This document shows, piece by piece, positions 17,991 through 27,740 of a stretch of DNA of 38,181 nucleotides. Below the pieces are notes generated by a model. That model saw only the letters and a program-made list of their open reading frames with translations. It had not been told where the DNA came from and searched no databases. The translations under genes were made by a program, and so were the position numbers. The DNA is from Streptomyces thinghirensis (GTDB lineage Bacteria > Actinomycetota > Actinomycetia > Streptomycetales > Streptomycetaceae), in the NCBI GenBank assembly GCA_021502835.1, contig JAKFGP010000045.1:1-38181 (forward strand). The letters run 5' to 3'. Within the stretch, counting starts at the first letter, position 1. Each line of letters begins with the position of its first letter.

Positions 17991-18226
17991 ATGCCCACCA
18001 CGATCACCTGCCATTTCCCCATCACCGTGAGGATCACGGGGACTCCCTCGCCCGCCGCGCTGGAACGCCTGGGCGAGGTGGTCGAGCAGGCACTGGCCGC
18101 ACGCCTGAGCTTCGCGCGGGCGCGGATCGCGCGGCGGGATTCACCGAGATCGTCCCGGCGGATGCGGATGCGGATGCGGATGCGGATGCGGCAGACGCGG
18201 CGGACCGCGCGCGGGCGGCGCCGTGA
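17991..18226 (+). CDS. Small protein with an Asp-Ala repeat tail
   Basis: ATG 17991: MPTTITCHFPITVRITGTPS, PAALERLGEVVEQALAARLS and FARARIA. After a frame change near 18130 it continues GFTEIVPADADADADADADA and ADAADRARAAP, ending at TGA 18224-18226. The stop overlaps the GTG of the next, very large gene. About 78 aa. 'TITCHFPITVRITGTPSPAALERLGEVVEQAL' is a compact domain with a predicted strand-strand-helix order. The tail is encoded by the hexamer repeat at 18161-18190. Family unknown; possibly a chaperone or adaptor for the following cargo. Confidence 0.5.
18161..18190. repeat. (GATGCG)5 hexanucleotide tandem repeat
   Basis: Five perfect copies of GATGCG. Because the unit is six bases, copy-number change keeps the frame and lengthens or shortens the Asp-Ala run of the small protein ending at 18226. 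Confidence 0.9.
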
Positions 18227-21200
18227 ACGCGCCCGTCGTAGTCAGACCGGTCACTCGCCGCGGAGACGGCGGTGGGCCGCGTGGCGTACCGGCGACTGCA
18301 TCTGCCGACCTCGGTCGAGTTCACCGGGGACGCGGAACCGCCGGACTACGGAGCAGGGCTGGAGGCGCTGCTGCTCCGCGCGGTCAGCCGGGCGATCGAG
18401 CAGGACGACCGGGACGCGGGCATCGCCGGCCCACGGCCGGGGTGGCCGCCGGCCGGTGACGAGACGGCCGCCGGGGCGCCGACGGAGTCCACTCCGACCG
18501 GTCGCGCGCACCTCACCTTCCGCCATGGCCGTCGCCGAGGCGGACGAGGGCGGGGAAGAAGGCGGGGCGGGCGGCACGGAAAGATGGGAAGCAGGGGGAG
18601 AGCGGTGCCGGGCAGGGCACGGGCCGGGCCGCCCCGGGCAGAGCCAAGGGGACGCCGCGCGGAAGACCCCGGAACCGGGCGCGACCCCCGCGGGTGAAAA
18701 CACAGCGGATCACCGGGAAGGCCGCCACCCCCAGAAAGCCGACGAGCGTCACCGCAGCCCCCGCAGCCTCGGGCAGCCCGACCGCTCCGACCGCCGATCG
18801 GACACCTGTCCCTCCCGCGGCTCCCGCCACCGGCACCGCGACCGAGATGTCGCCGGGAAGAGGCGGCCTCCGGAAGCGCCGTACGGGACACGGGACGTGG
18901 CGGCGGACGCCGGGGAGGAAGCCAGAGACGCCACCGTGGTGACGGGGCCGCGGGGCGAGGTCATCGAGGGACCGAGCCCGGTCGACGGACGTGCCGTGAT
19001 GGTCATCGGCGCCACGCAACTCGTGATGCTGGGCGAGGCGACCCACCACGCGCGCACGGAGAGCCTCATCCACGCGGTGCAGCTCGGCGACCACATCTTC
19101 GGGGCCCGCTCATTCGCCGTTCTGGAGGGCCCGCTTGGGACGGCGGAGAGCTACTTCTGGGCGGTCGCCACCAGTCCCACCGTCACCGACGAGATCATCG
19201 GCAAGGCAGTGGCAGTCGGGCACCTCGCGGGTCAGAAGGTCGACATCTACTCGGGATTCCGTGTCCTTCGCATCGTCACCACGCTGGACGGTCACCGGTA
19301 CGGCGTGAACCTGTTGTGGACCAAGGAACGCGGCTGGGTGTGGGGAGCAGGAGGAGGGTGAGCGCTGGCTGCAGCTGAGCAAGTTCTACCAGGAACTCGG
19401 CCTTTGGCCGAGGAGTTGAAGGCCCTCACCTTCCAGGAACTCGACCGCCTCGTGGACGCCGCACTCGCCGGGAACGACGAGTGCCCTGGAAGGCCGCTCG
19501 ACCAGTTGTCCGAGATGAACGCGAAGGCGTTGGCCCTGGCGTCGGTGGAGCGGAGGGAAAGTACCTGGAGATCCTGGTCAAGGCCTGGACGTTCGAGGAA
19601 CCACGGCACGCGATCATCCAGATCATGCTTCTCGCTGGACGGCATGACCGAGTTGCAGGCCGTCCGGGACCGCCTGATCACGGCAGGCCTGTACGAGCAG
19701 CTCTTCGCGGACCTGGGAAGTGACCTCTGGGACCTGCTCATGGAGGTCGGCAAGAAGTTCGGCGACCACAAGGAGCTGACCGTCCGGGAGTTCATCGGCC
19801 TCGTGGCCGAGGCGCTCAACCTGACGATGCAGCACGACGTCGGGCTGAGTCGGAACGTCGAGCAGGAACAGACGGCCGTCGTCGATCTCAAGAAGATGAT
19901 CGAGATCGAGGAGGCCGTCAGAGCGGCGATGGGATTCGTCCTGGGGACGCTCGAAGCCATCAAGATCATGCTGACCCAGCCAGAGAAGATCCTCTCCGCG
20001 CTCTGGGAACTCGACAAACTTACGTACACCTGCTACCTGGCCTGGTACGGCCACGAGGCGTCGACCAAGCAACTGAAGGAGCTGGTCCAGAAGGTCGGCA
20101 GCGCGGTCGGCGGCGCGCTCGTCAACGGTCTGCGGGGTGCCGCGCTCCTCGGGGTCGGGCCGCGCGCGTCTCACGAGGATCAAGTGGGTGGTGATCATCG
20201 AGGCACTCACCTGGATGACAGAGATCAAGGCCGCCGTCGAGGCTCTGGCCAGGCTCGAGAAGGTCGTCGCCATCCTGCGCTTCCTGAAAATGCTCAAGGT
20301 GTTCGAGGGCGAGCAGATCGCCGCACGGTTCACCCGGCTGGCCGAGGCCCTGCACGGCGGCAGCGCCGTACCTGAACGGGCTCAAGGACGAGCACGCGGT
20401 CGTGGATCTGATGGTCATGCTGCCCGAGGAGGACGGCGTCCGCCTCGGCGCCGTCCTGCAGGAGATCGACGTGCCCAAGGGCAGCCGTCTTTGCGGAACT
20501 GATGGAGCATCCCCGGCTCGGCCCCGTGCTCGCCGACCTCGCCGAAGGCCGAGGTCCTGTGGGTGCTGGGCGCCAAGTCGGGCGGTCTCCACACCCGAAG
20601 TAGCACAGATGTTCTCCCGGCTGACCGGGAAGGACGCCTTCACGGTCGCCGAGGTCGCCAAGGTGGCCGAGGCCCTCCAGGAGGGCGAGGGGCGCCCGGT
20701 TCGCAGCGATGCTGGAGCGGATCGGCTACGGCCGGATCGGGGCAGGGGCCCAGGTGAAGGCGGACCTGCTGGCGATGCTCGCCGCCGACGGCGAAGCGCA
20801 TGGAGGCGGTGCACAGTACAGGGATCGCCGTCGTGGGCCAGATGCACTCCCGCTCCCGCCGGAAGCGTGGAGGCCTTCGACGCGATGCTCGCGAGACTCG
20901 AGAAGATCCGCGCGCAGCACCTCGCCGAGGGCAAGGCGGTGGAGTTCGGCGAGTTCGTCGAAGCTCAACCAGGCGAAGAGGGGCCCTGGCGGCGCCTTGA
21001 CAGGCCGCTCAAGGCGCCGCCCGTCAAGGCGACGGTCCTCGACGTGCCCCAGTGCGGCAGCGGATCAAGGAACTGCGCAAGCGGTTCCCGAAGAACAAGG
21101 TCAAGAACCCGAAGGCGATGGACAACGCGCTGCGGCAGATCGCGCGGACGGCCGAGACCGACCCCGCGAAGGCGATGGAGTCCCTGGAGAAGTTCGAGGG

Positions 21201-21835
21201 CTGGCCAAGGCCCAGGGCACGACCGAAGGGCACGTCGCCGACATCGTGGCGGAGGCGGAGTCGAAGGCGAGCAAGGAGGCCAAGGCCCTGCACCACGAGG
21301 CGGAAGAGGCGCCGGCCCAGGCGCTCAGCGCCCGCGAGGAACTCAAGTCGAAGCTCGGGGAGGCGGGGTCGCCGTCGCACGAGATGACGCAGTCCATGGA
21401 GGGTATCGGTCAGCACAAGCCGTACGGGCAGAGCAGCACACCACGGCGTGCCGGCGTCGGACCGTCGCGCCCAGCCCCGCGAGGGACATCCTCGAATGGG
21501 CGGGCGTGGATCCCGACGCCTCCCCGCTGAACGGCATCTATCTGACCCAGACCTCGACGGACCCGAAGGTCATCCACGAGGCCGGGACCCTGCACGAGGT
21601 GCTGCACACGGACAACTACTACAAGGCGATCACGCAGCGTCTCGTGGAGGTGAAGAAGCACGGCGGGGCGGACGGGGTCATCCACGAGATGTCCCGGATC
21701 AGGCGAGGACCTCGTCCACGGGTGGCACCCCGGCCGCCGAGGGCACGGCGCGGCGAGAACTTCGCCCAGTGGTTCGAGAGGTACGTGCACGAGAACATGG
21801 AATGGCTGACCCCGCGGAGCAGGCCGAGGAGCTGA
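18223..21835 (+). CDS. Very large candidate cargo with C-terminal AHH (HNH/Endo VII) nuclease domain
   Basis: GTG 18223 overlaps the upstream stop. The N-terminal domain contains RLHLPTSVEFTGDAEPPDYG and AGLEALLLRAVSRAIEQDDR. A Gly/Ala/Pro/Thr-rich linker follows (18480-18940). Next comes a folded segment, VIGATQLVMLGEATHHARTE, IFGARSFAVLEGPLG and VDIYSGFRVLRIVTTLDGHR (19000-19330). A long helical middle contains LQAVRDRLITAGLYEQLFAD, FGDHKELTVREFIGLVAEAL and KKMIEIEEAVRAAMGFVLGT (to ~21300). At the end are HHGVPASDRRA, RDILEWAGVDPDASPLNGIY, LTQTSTDP, GTLHEVLHTDNYYKAITQRL and VEVKKHGG (21445-21680). This order (HH..PA, 'ail..aGid.....NGi.Lp', 'HtdnYy.avt.RL') is that of AHH nucleases of polymorphic toxins. 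About 1200 aa, more than a dozen indels. The single-gene reading is inference. Confidence 0.62.
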
Positions 21836-21846
21836 TTGAGAGGAGG

Positions 21847-22624
21847 GTGAGGCCGCACCGCGGCTGGCCGAGCGCTCCGAGGGGCGCCCCGGAAGGCGAG
21901 CCCGAGGGAGGTGGCGGGAGCCGACGTGGCACCGAAGCCGAAGCCCCCGGAGACGGCGAAGGCCAAGCCCAAGGCAGAGGCCGAGCCCAAGGCGGAGACC
22001 GAACCGAAGGCCGAGGCCGAGCACGAGGCCAAGCCCGAAGCCGAGGCGGAACCGAAGCCCAAGCCGAAGACAGATGCCGACGCGAAAGCCAAGGCCAAGC
22101 CGAAGACAGAGGCCGAGGCGAAGGCGAAGGCCGACGCGAAAGCCAAGGCGAAGGCCAAGTCCGAAGCGATAGCCAAGGCGAAGACGAAGTCGGAGGCGAA
22201 AGCCAAGGCGAAGTCCGAAGCCAAGGCCAAGGCCAAGGCCAAGGCGAAGTCCGAAGCCAAGGCCAAGGCCAAGGCCAAGGCCAAGGCGAAGTCGGAGGCG
22301 AAAGCCAAGCCCAAGACCGAGGCCAAGCCCAAGCCCGCGTTCGAGACCGGGACCGAGCACGAGCCCCGGCCGAGCCCGCGGTGCGCCAGCGGATCGCGGT
22401 CGAGCCGCCCCCGCCCGGACCGCGCGTCAGTCTCGAACCCCCACCCCGCAAGCGGCGCGGTCCCCAAGCCACGCGTGCGCGTGGACACAGAGCCACCCAC
22501 GCGCGTCGCCCCCGAGGTCGCCGAAGACGTGGCGGGCGAGCCGTTGTACGAGGTCGTCGGAGAGGTGACGGAGCCGGAACGGAAGAAGAAGCGGGCGCAC
22601 AGGCAAGGAGGCCACGGGAAATGA
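21847..22624 (+). CDS. Lys/Ala/Glu-repeat protein
   Basis: A low-complexity protein or domain. GTG 21847 behind GAGAGGAGG is a possible start. From about 21920 the frame reads DVAPKPKPPETAKAKPKAEA, then EPKAETEPKAEAEHEAKPEA, and a long run of AKAKAKSEAKAKAKAK units to about 22330, built from GCCAAGGCC/GCGAAG codons. A Pro-rich part follows, AVRQRIAVEPPPPGPRVSLE (another frame). The end reads PEVAEDVAGEPLYEVVGEVT, then EPERKKKRAHRQGGHGK, TGA 22622-22624. Such AK/PKA repeats occur in bacterial H1-like DNA-binding tails and in flexible stalks. It may be continuous with the preceding protein, since only a stop at 21833-21835 separates them and indels are common here. Strongly basic C-terminus. 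Confidence 0.55.
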
Positions 22625-22645
22625 GCAGGAAGGTAGGCGCGGACC

Positions 22646-23156
22646 ATGCCCGCCGGTGTGAACGTCCCCGTCCTGATCGGCGCGGTTCCGCTGTTTACGG
22701 TCACCAGCCTGTCCCTCGGCGAGGGATATCAGGTGGCCAGGATCGCCGGAAGCCGTCTGGCCCAGCTCGTGGCGCCGACGACCAAGTCGATCAGTGTGGA
22801 GGCCGTACTCGTCGGCAGGACCCGGCTGCTGACCAAGAAGGCCTGGAGGCAATGGCGCTCACCTCGCGTGCGCTGGCGGGCTCCACGGCGCCGTTGATGA
22901 AGATGGCGGGGCTGCCGGTCGTCTGCGGGATGACCGTGAGCCTCGACATGCAGATCACCAGTCTGCGCTTCACCCAGTCCAACCAGAAGCGGGACGCCCT
23001 GGACGTCGCCATCAGCCTCGAACAGGTGCCCTCGATCGAGCCTGACCGCGATCCTGGGCGAAGCCATGGACATCGCGCTCGCCACCGGCTCCGCCGCGAT
23101 CCCCACCGTCAGCGAGATGATCTCGCCGGACCGCCAGCTGGGGAGGTGGGCTGTGA
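22646..23156 (+). CDS. Baseplate/tail-tip structural protein, family not certain
   Basis: ATG 22646: MPAGVNVPVLIGAVPLFTVT, SLSLGEGYQVARIAGSRLAQ and LVAPTTKSISVEAVLVGRTR. After a frame change near 22845 it reads ALTSRALAGSTAPLMKMAGL, PVVCGMTVSLDMQITSLRFT and QSNQKRDALDVAISLEQVPS, then ILGEAMDIALATGSAAIP and TVSEMISPDRQLG. About 165 aa. The 'aPTt.sI.vea.L.g...l...k' and 'itSl.ftqsn.krdal.v.isLeqvp' strands look like a tail-completion or hub-adjacent protein of phage-tail-like particles (compare gp53/gpX/gpU-type proteins), but I cannot name the family. Its position directly before the hub-spike gene supports a baseplate role. The stop is uncertain, near 23156. Confidence 0.5.
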
Positions 23157-23572
23157 GCACCGAACCGACCTTCTACCGACTCCCGGTCGAGCCCGACGCG
23201 GCTCCCGCAGGCCTTCCGCTGCCCGGTCGGCGGAACCACCTACGACTTCGCCCTGTACGCCAACTTCGACAGCGGTGAGGACGACCCGCCCGAGATGCTG
23301 TACGACCTGGCGTCGTGGAGCCGTGTCCCAGCCGGTCGACCCCGAGCAGCAGCCGGTGCCCCCGGGCCACCTGGTGCTCAGGGTGACCACCGCCGGACCC
23401 GACGGGCCGCGCGTCCTCCTCCAGCGCAAGCTCGCCCCGAACCGGACCTCGTCCACGAGGCGGGCCCGCTCGCGGTCAAGCTCGTCGAGGCGACGGTGGC
23501 CCGCGCAATCTCAACGGAGCCGGCCACTACGGTTCCCGGATAGTGATCGGGGTGGCGCGGCGATGGGAGTGA
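23153..23572 (+). CDS. Small baseplate-associated protein
   Basis: GTG 23153: STEPTFYRLPVEPDAAP, then FRCPVGGTTYDFALYANFDS and GEDDPPEMLYDLASWS, followed by PVPPGHLVLRVTTAGPDGPR and VLLQRKLAPN, LVHEAGPLAVKLVEATVA and NLNGAGHYGSRIVIGVARRW with TGA 23570-23572. About 138 aa. The stop overlaps the next gene's ATG (23563) by ten bases, showing tight coupling with the spike gene. The fold is apparently beta-rich. It resembles small baseplate 'plug'-type proteins in size and position only. Confidence 0.5.
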
Positions 23573-25301
23573 TCCTCTGGTACCAGATCGACTTCCCGAT
23601 CATGATGCTCAAGATCTCGAACGACGTCCGCAGCGGGTCCGTGCTGTGCGACGCCGAGATCGTGGTCAGTACGCGATCGGTGAGCCGGGAACGTTCGAGA
23701 TCACCTGCGGACCTGCCGCTCCTCGTCCAGGAGAAGCTGACGAGCGAGCTCGCCAAGGACACCGGCCCCGGAGGCGGTGTCATCGTCGACATCCACCTCG
23801 GGTATCTGGACGACCCGTCCGGGCGGGCCGTGGTCATGACGGGCCGGGTCGACGAGGTCAGGTCGGCGACCCGGTTCCCTCCGCTCGGCATACGGCTCAG
23901 TGGGCACGAGGGGAGCGGCGTACCGACTGCTCAACCACACCGACCCGGGCACCCGGCCGCCCGAGGCCGTCATCTCGCGGAAGGCCTCGACGCCCTACGA
24001 CGCGGCCAAGGCCATCGTCGACCTCGCCGAGTCCCCTGGAAGGCCCGGAAGAGCCCGACGCCCCCAAACGCCCGATCAACAAGAGGGGCAAGAACTCCTT
24101 CGCACTTCTCAGCGGAATGGCCTCCGACTTCGGCTACGAGATCCTCGTCCAGGACGGGAAGGTCCAGTGCGGGCTGACCTCAGCCATCCGCCCACCGACA
24201 GCAGGTTCCCCTTCATCCCCCGGACGCCCTGCTCGCGGCCGCGATGCTCTCCGAGGACTGTCTCGTGGCGTACGCGACGATGACCGTGGCCCGGATGGCC
24301 GAATTCAAACCCACGCAGCTGGAGGCGGTCGGCAAACAGGCCGTGGTCACCGACAAGCCGGAACCGGACAAGGTGGAGCTCTTCGACTTCACCGTGCTCG
24401 GCGTCCCCTCCTTCCGGGCGGGCCTCATGGTGGCCGCCGGAGTCGAGGGCTACCAGAAGGCGCTCATGAACTTCCGCGTCCTCCAGCTCACCCACACGTT
24501 CTCGCCGCGGAACGGCTACACCTGCACCGGCCGCGCCGTGGAGTTCAGCGGGATCGGCGGCAACTGCCGGCGCAGCGAGCTCGCCCGCAAGGCGAGTCCG
24601 CAGTCGATCGCCGACCTGATCGCCGGCAAGGCCCAGGAGCGGGCCGCAGCGCACCCCTCCGTCGACGTCGGTGAGATAGACAAGGCCACGCCGGAGAAGC
24701 GGGTGGCGAGCGTGAGGGTCGGCCAGTCGACCGACTACGCCAAGGCGTCGCCCAGCGTGGAACTGCCCGTCAACGGAGCGACCGGGGAGCGGTACGACAG
24801 GCCCGTCGCGTCACCGTTCGCCTGGCACAACGTCGGTCTTTCGGTCCCGGTGTACCGGGGCATGCGCGCCCTCCTCAACCAGGTCAGGGACGACCCCGAC
24901 GACACCGTGGTGACGGGCTTCCTGTGGCCCAACGATCCCCAGACGGAGCGGCCGAAGTCCAGGAGGGCGACTGGTGGCTCTGCCTGCCCACCGACCTGAC
25001 CGTCGGCAGCGCGCCCAAACCGACCGGGAAGGGCGCCAACGACCTGATCGCCGCGGACGGCCGCCGGGTCGTGGAGGCGATCGGGCTGAAGATCGCGATC
25101 GGCGAGAACGCCTGCTCGCCGGTGGGCGACCGGCCCACCGAGGGGGACGCCGAAGTCTTCCTGCTCACCCACAAGTCGGGCACCTCGGTCCAGATCGCCG
25201 CCGACGGAAAGGTCACCGTCGACGGGGGAGCGCAGGAGGTGGTGCTCAAGTCCGGCGGAGTGACCCTCACGATCGGCAACGGAAAGGTGGCGATCAGCTG
25301 A
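23563..25301 (+). CDS. Hub-spike protein (gp27/gp5- or VgrG-like)
   Basis: The central hub with a membrane-piercing spike. ATG 23563: MGVILWYQIDFPIMMLKISN, DVRSGSVLCDAEIVV. The hub half continues LLVQEKLTSELAKDTGPGGG, YLDDPSGRAVVMTGRVDEVR, GAAYRLLNHTDPGTRPPEAV and SFALLSGMASDFGYEILVQD, then TVARMAEFKPTQLEAVGKQA and LLNQVRDDPDDTVVTGFLWP. The spike half has an OB-fold-like EGDWWLCLPTDLTVGS and ends in gp5-type beta-helix repeats: GTSVQIAADGKVTVDG, EVVLKSGGVTLTIGNGKVAI with S and TGA 25299-25301. About 580 aa, as in Afp8/Pvc8-type proteins. Six or so indels lie in the first third, and the second half is mostly clean. The next gene's ATG overlaps its stop (TGATG), giving a spike-PAAR cassette. 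Confidence 0.78.
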
Positions 25302-25672
25302 TGCCCTCGTACTCGTCGAAGGCGCGATCATCGAGTGCACCCACCAGGGCAGGCTCAGGCTCGCCGCGGGCGACCCCCGGGTCACCGTCAAGGGCAGGGG
25401 AGTCGTCCTCGCCGGCAAGGAGAACGGCCTCACGTTCGGCTCGGCGGCCACACCCGTACCCGGCATGATCACCCCTGCACCGCGCCCACCCCCGCAGCGC
25501 CCAAGGCCTGCACCATCACGGTCCCGGCGACCCCCGACGGATGGTCGAAGAAGCTGACCGTCGGCGGTACCCCGGTCCTGCTGGCCACGGCCTTCGGGGT
25601 CACCGCGAGCGGACAGGGACCAGGGCAGTGGAAGGTCGCGGACCGGGCCAGACCGTGCTGGAGACCCTCTGA
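25301..25672 (+). CDS. PAAR-like spike tip protein
   Basis: ATG 25301 shares one base with the spike stop. After an early indel the product reads EGAIIECTHQGRLRLAAGDP, RVTVKGRGVVLAGKENGLTF, a short linker and ACTITVPATPDGWSKKLTVG, GTPVLLATAFGVTASGQGPG and QWKVAD, ending PGQTVLETL at TGA 25670-25672. About 122 aa. The repeated '(c)...v.v.G..vll' strand pattern with paired Cys (IIEC, ACTI) matches DUF4280/PAAR-like tips that sharpen the spike. The start/stop overlap with the spike and the place before gp25 are the same as in Afp/PVC clusters. Confidence 0.62.
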
Positions 25673-25766
25673 TGACCCGGACCGTGCTGGCGACCCTGAC
25701 GACGACCCCGGCCGTGCTGGAGACCCTCAGATGACCGGGACCGTGTTGGAGACCCTGGAGATGACC
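25651..25766. repeat. Four imperfect ~30-base tandem repeats across a gene junction
   Basis: GACCGTGCTGGAGACCCTC-type units begin at 25651, 25680, 25710 and 25739. They are spaced 29-30 bases, with a larger 59-base period in which units 1/3 and 2/4 correspond. The unit encodes the last residues of the PAAR-like protein (TVLETL), then ATGA and the first residues of a peptide (MTRTVLATL...), then ATGA again and the start of the gp25-like protein (MTGTVLETLE). A 20-codon mini-frame, 25672-25734, lies between. Confidence 0.75.
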
Positions 25767-26410
25767 GGCAACGAACCACTCGCACCGCGCGAGGACCCCT
25801 CCGCCGACGGCGGCGCGGTCCTGGACCTCCCCGGCGGACAGACCGCGGACGCCCTCAGGGCCGGTCCCTCGCCGTCCGCCGCACCCCGGGAGCCCGGCTT
25901 CCGCGTCTCGTCGGCCGTGCCGGAACTGGCCGCCGCCATCCGCCCGTACCTGTCGGGCGACGCCGTACGCGAAGGCGCCCCGAGCCTCGGCCGCAGCCTC
26001 GCCCTCGACGACGGGGACCTCGTCCTCGACGGACGCTCCCACGACCTGGCCCTCGTCGCCGGCGCCGACGCCCTGGGCCAGGCGCTGGAGCTGGCCGTCG
26101 CCACCCAGACCGGCAGCGACCCGCTCAACGTCCGGTTCGGCTTCGACCGCCTGGCCATCAGCGCCTACGCCGACGACCTGACCACCCGCAAGGAGTTCCT
26201 CACCATGGAACTCGTCCGCTGCCCTCAGCACGGACCTCCGCGTCACCGACGTGCGCGAGGTGTTCTACGACGACGACCCGCGCCATCGGGAACTGCTACC
26301 CGGCCTCGACGAGGCGGCCCACCGGGAGATCGCCGCCGCGCACGCACGCCTCCACGGTCTACGCCGTCGTCGACACCGTCGCGAACACCCCAGTCACCCT
26401 GCGAGCGAGG
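25731..26410 (+). CDS. gp25-like baseplate wedge protein
   Basis: ATG 25731 overlaps the mini-frame stop (ATGA). After a variable N-terminus (MTGTVLETLEMTGNEPLAPR, EDPSADGG) the conserved core reads GRSLALDDGDLVLDGRSHDL, ALVAGADALGQALELAVATQ, TGSDPLNVRFGFDRLAISAY and RKEFLTMELVR, then in the next frame ALSTDLRVTDVREVFYDDDP and later VYAVVDTVANTPVTLRARG. This 'dl.lv.G.d.L.Qal...l.T..GsdP.n..FG' plus 'l..D.Rv.dv..v..dddp' pattern is the gp25/GPW family, which nucleates sheath assembly in the baseplate. About 220 aa, longer than phage gp25 because of the N-terminal extension. The stop is lost in indels near 26400. Confidence 0.68.
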
Positions 26411-27740
26411 GGGACCCCACGACCTCGAGGAACGGTACGGCGTCGGCGAGGACGGGTTCGTCGTCAAGGGCATCGACCGGATCATCGCCGACCAGCAGAC
26501 CCGCGCCCGAGCCATGTTCGGCGACGACGTCGACCTCACGTCGGGCAGCGCCCTGCGCAAGGTCCTGGACGCCGCGGCCTTCGACACCCACGAGCTGTGG
26601 CGGGCGCTGGAATCCCAGTACTACGGCACCTTCGTCAGCACCGCCCAGGGCCCCGGTCTGGACCTGCTCGGCTGCGACCTGGGCCTGCGCCGCCGCGAAC
26701 TGCGGGCCCGGGGGACCGTCGTCCTCGCGATCACGAACGGAGAAACCGACCGCCGCTACGCCTTCCCGCAAGGCACGGTCGTCGTGACCGAGCCCGCGCC
26801 GGACCAACCCGTCCTGGCCTTCCGGAGCGCCCGCGCCGCCGTCCTCTCCGTGGAACAGTCGACGGCCACCGTCGAGGTCGAGGCCGTCACCCGCGGTGCC
26901 GCCGGGAACATCGACCCCCGTACGACGCTGCGACTCGACCCCCGAATGGGCCCGGCACAACCTCAACCTGGGCTCCGTCGAGGTCAAGGTCGTCGCGCAA
27001 CAGTCCTTCCACGGCGGTGACCTCGCCGAGTCCGACGCCGCCTACCGGGCCCGCCTGCTCGGCGTCCCCCGCACCGTGTGGACTCAGGAGGCGCTGCTCG
27101 CCCAGGTGCTCGACGTGAACGGCGTACGGGATGCGGCGATCTTCGACCCGCTCGGCGGCGTCGAGGCCACCCGGCGCGCCTTCGGCACCTTCCGCTTCGG
27201 CAGCCGCGCCTTCTCCCGGGAACGTCAGACCGGCTCCCCCTACTTCTTCGACATCGTCGTCGCCGCCGGCCCGGCTGGCCGTGGAACGGTGGCGAGGCGC
27301 TCATCTCCGGCGTGTACGACGAGGTCCTCGACGTCGTACGGCAGTGGCGGCCGGTGTCGGTCTTCCCCGACATCCTCGCGGCCAACCAGGTCGACGTCGG
27401 CATACGCGCCACCCTGGTCGTCGAGGCAGGCCACGACGAGGAGGCCGTCAAGGGCGCGATCCTCGACGCCGTACGCGCCTCCGTCAACCGGCTCCGGCTC
27501 GGTCACGGCGTGCTCCACTCCGACATCGTCCTCAGCGCCCGCACCGCCGCGGCGTCGTGGACGTGCAGAACCTGCGGCTGCGCCGGTTCGCCCCCGCCTT
27601 CGGCCAGACCCACTACGGCGGTGGCACCTACGGCGGGTCCCAGAACCGTCCGTCGGCGAGAACCTGAACCTCGCCCCCGACGAGATCGCCCGCTTCTCCG
27701 TGGACACTTCCATGGCCGACTCCAGGTCGTGGTCACATGA
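26400..27740 (+). CDS. Baseplate J-like protein (gp6/Afp11-like)
   Basis: A baseplate wedge component. No start codon is visible at the expected place (around 26400-26415), so the start is approximate. The protein reads DLEERYGVGEDGFVVKGIDR, IIADQQTRARAMFGDDVDLT, SGSALRKVLDAAAFDTHELW, RALESQYYGTFVSTAQGPGL and DLLGCDLGLRRRELRARGTV, which is the standard baseplate_J opening. The middle contains ATVEVEAVTRGAAGNIDP and, in the next frame, SFHGGDLAESDAAYRARLLG and LLAQVLDVNGVRDAAIFDPL. The C-terminus has ALISGVYDEVLDVVRQWRPV, VDVGIRATLVVEAGHDEEAV and GENLNLAPDEIARFSVDTSM, stopping at TGA 27738-27740 with ATGA overlap to the next gene. About 445 aa. Confidence 0.8.

Noticed and set aside
21590..21620. 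HEVLH as a zinc-metalloprotease HExxH motif
   Set aside because: The surrounding residues (HHGVPASDRRA upstream, NGIYLTQTSTDP, HTDNYYKAITQRL) fit the AHH nuclease layout much better, and no downstream zincin ligand pattern is seen.
21410..22500. Long minus-strand frames rich in Gly-Leu or Ala-Phe-Ser repeats
   Set aside because: They are the antisense of the Lys/Ala/Glu repeat tract and appear only because it is low-complexity.
25651..25766. CRISPR-like array
   Set aside because: The ~30-base units are adjacent with no unique spacers and are in coding sequence; no cas genes are seen.
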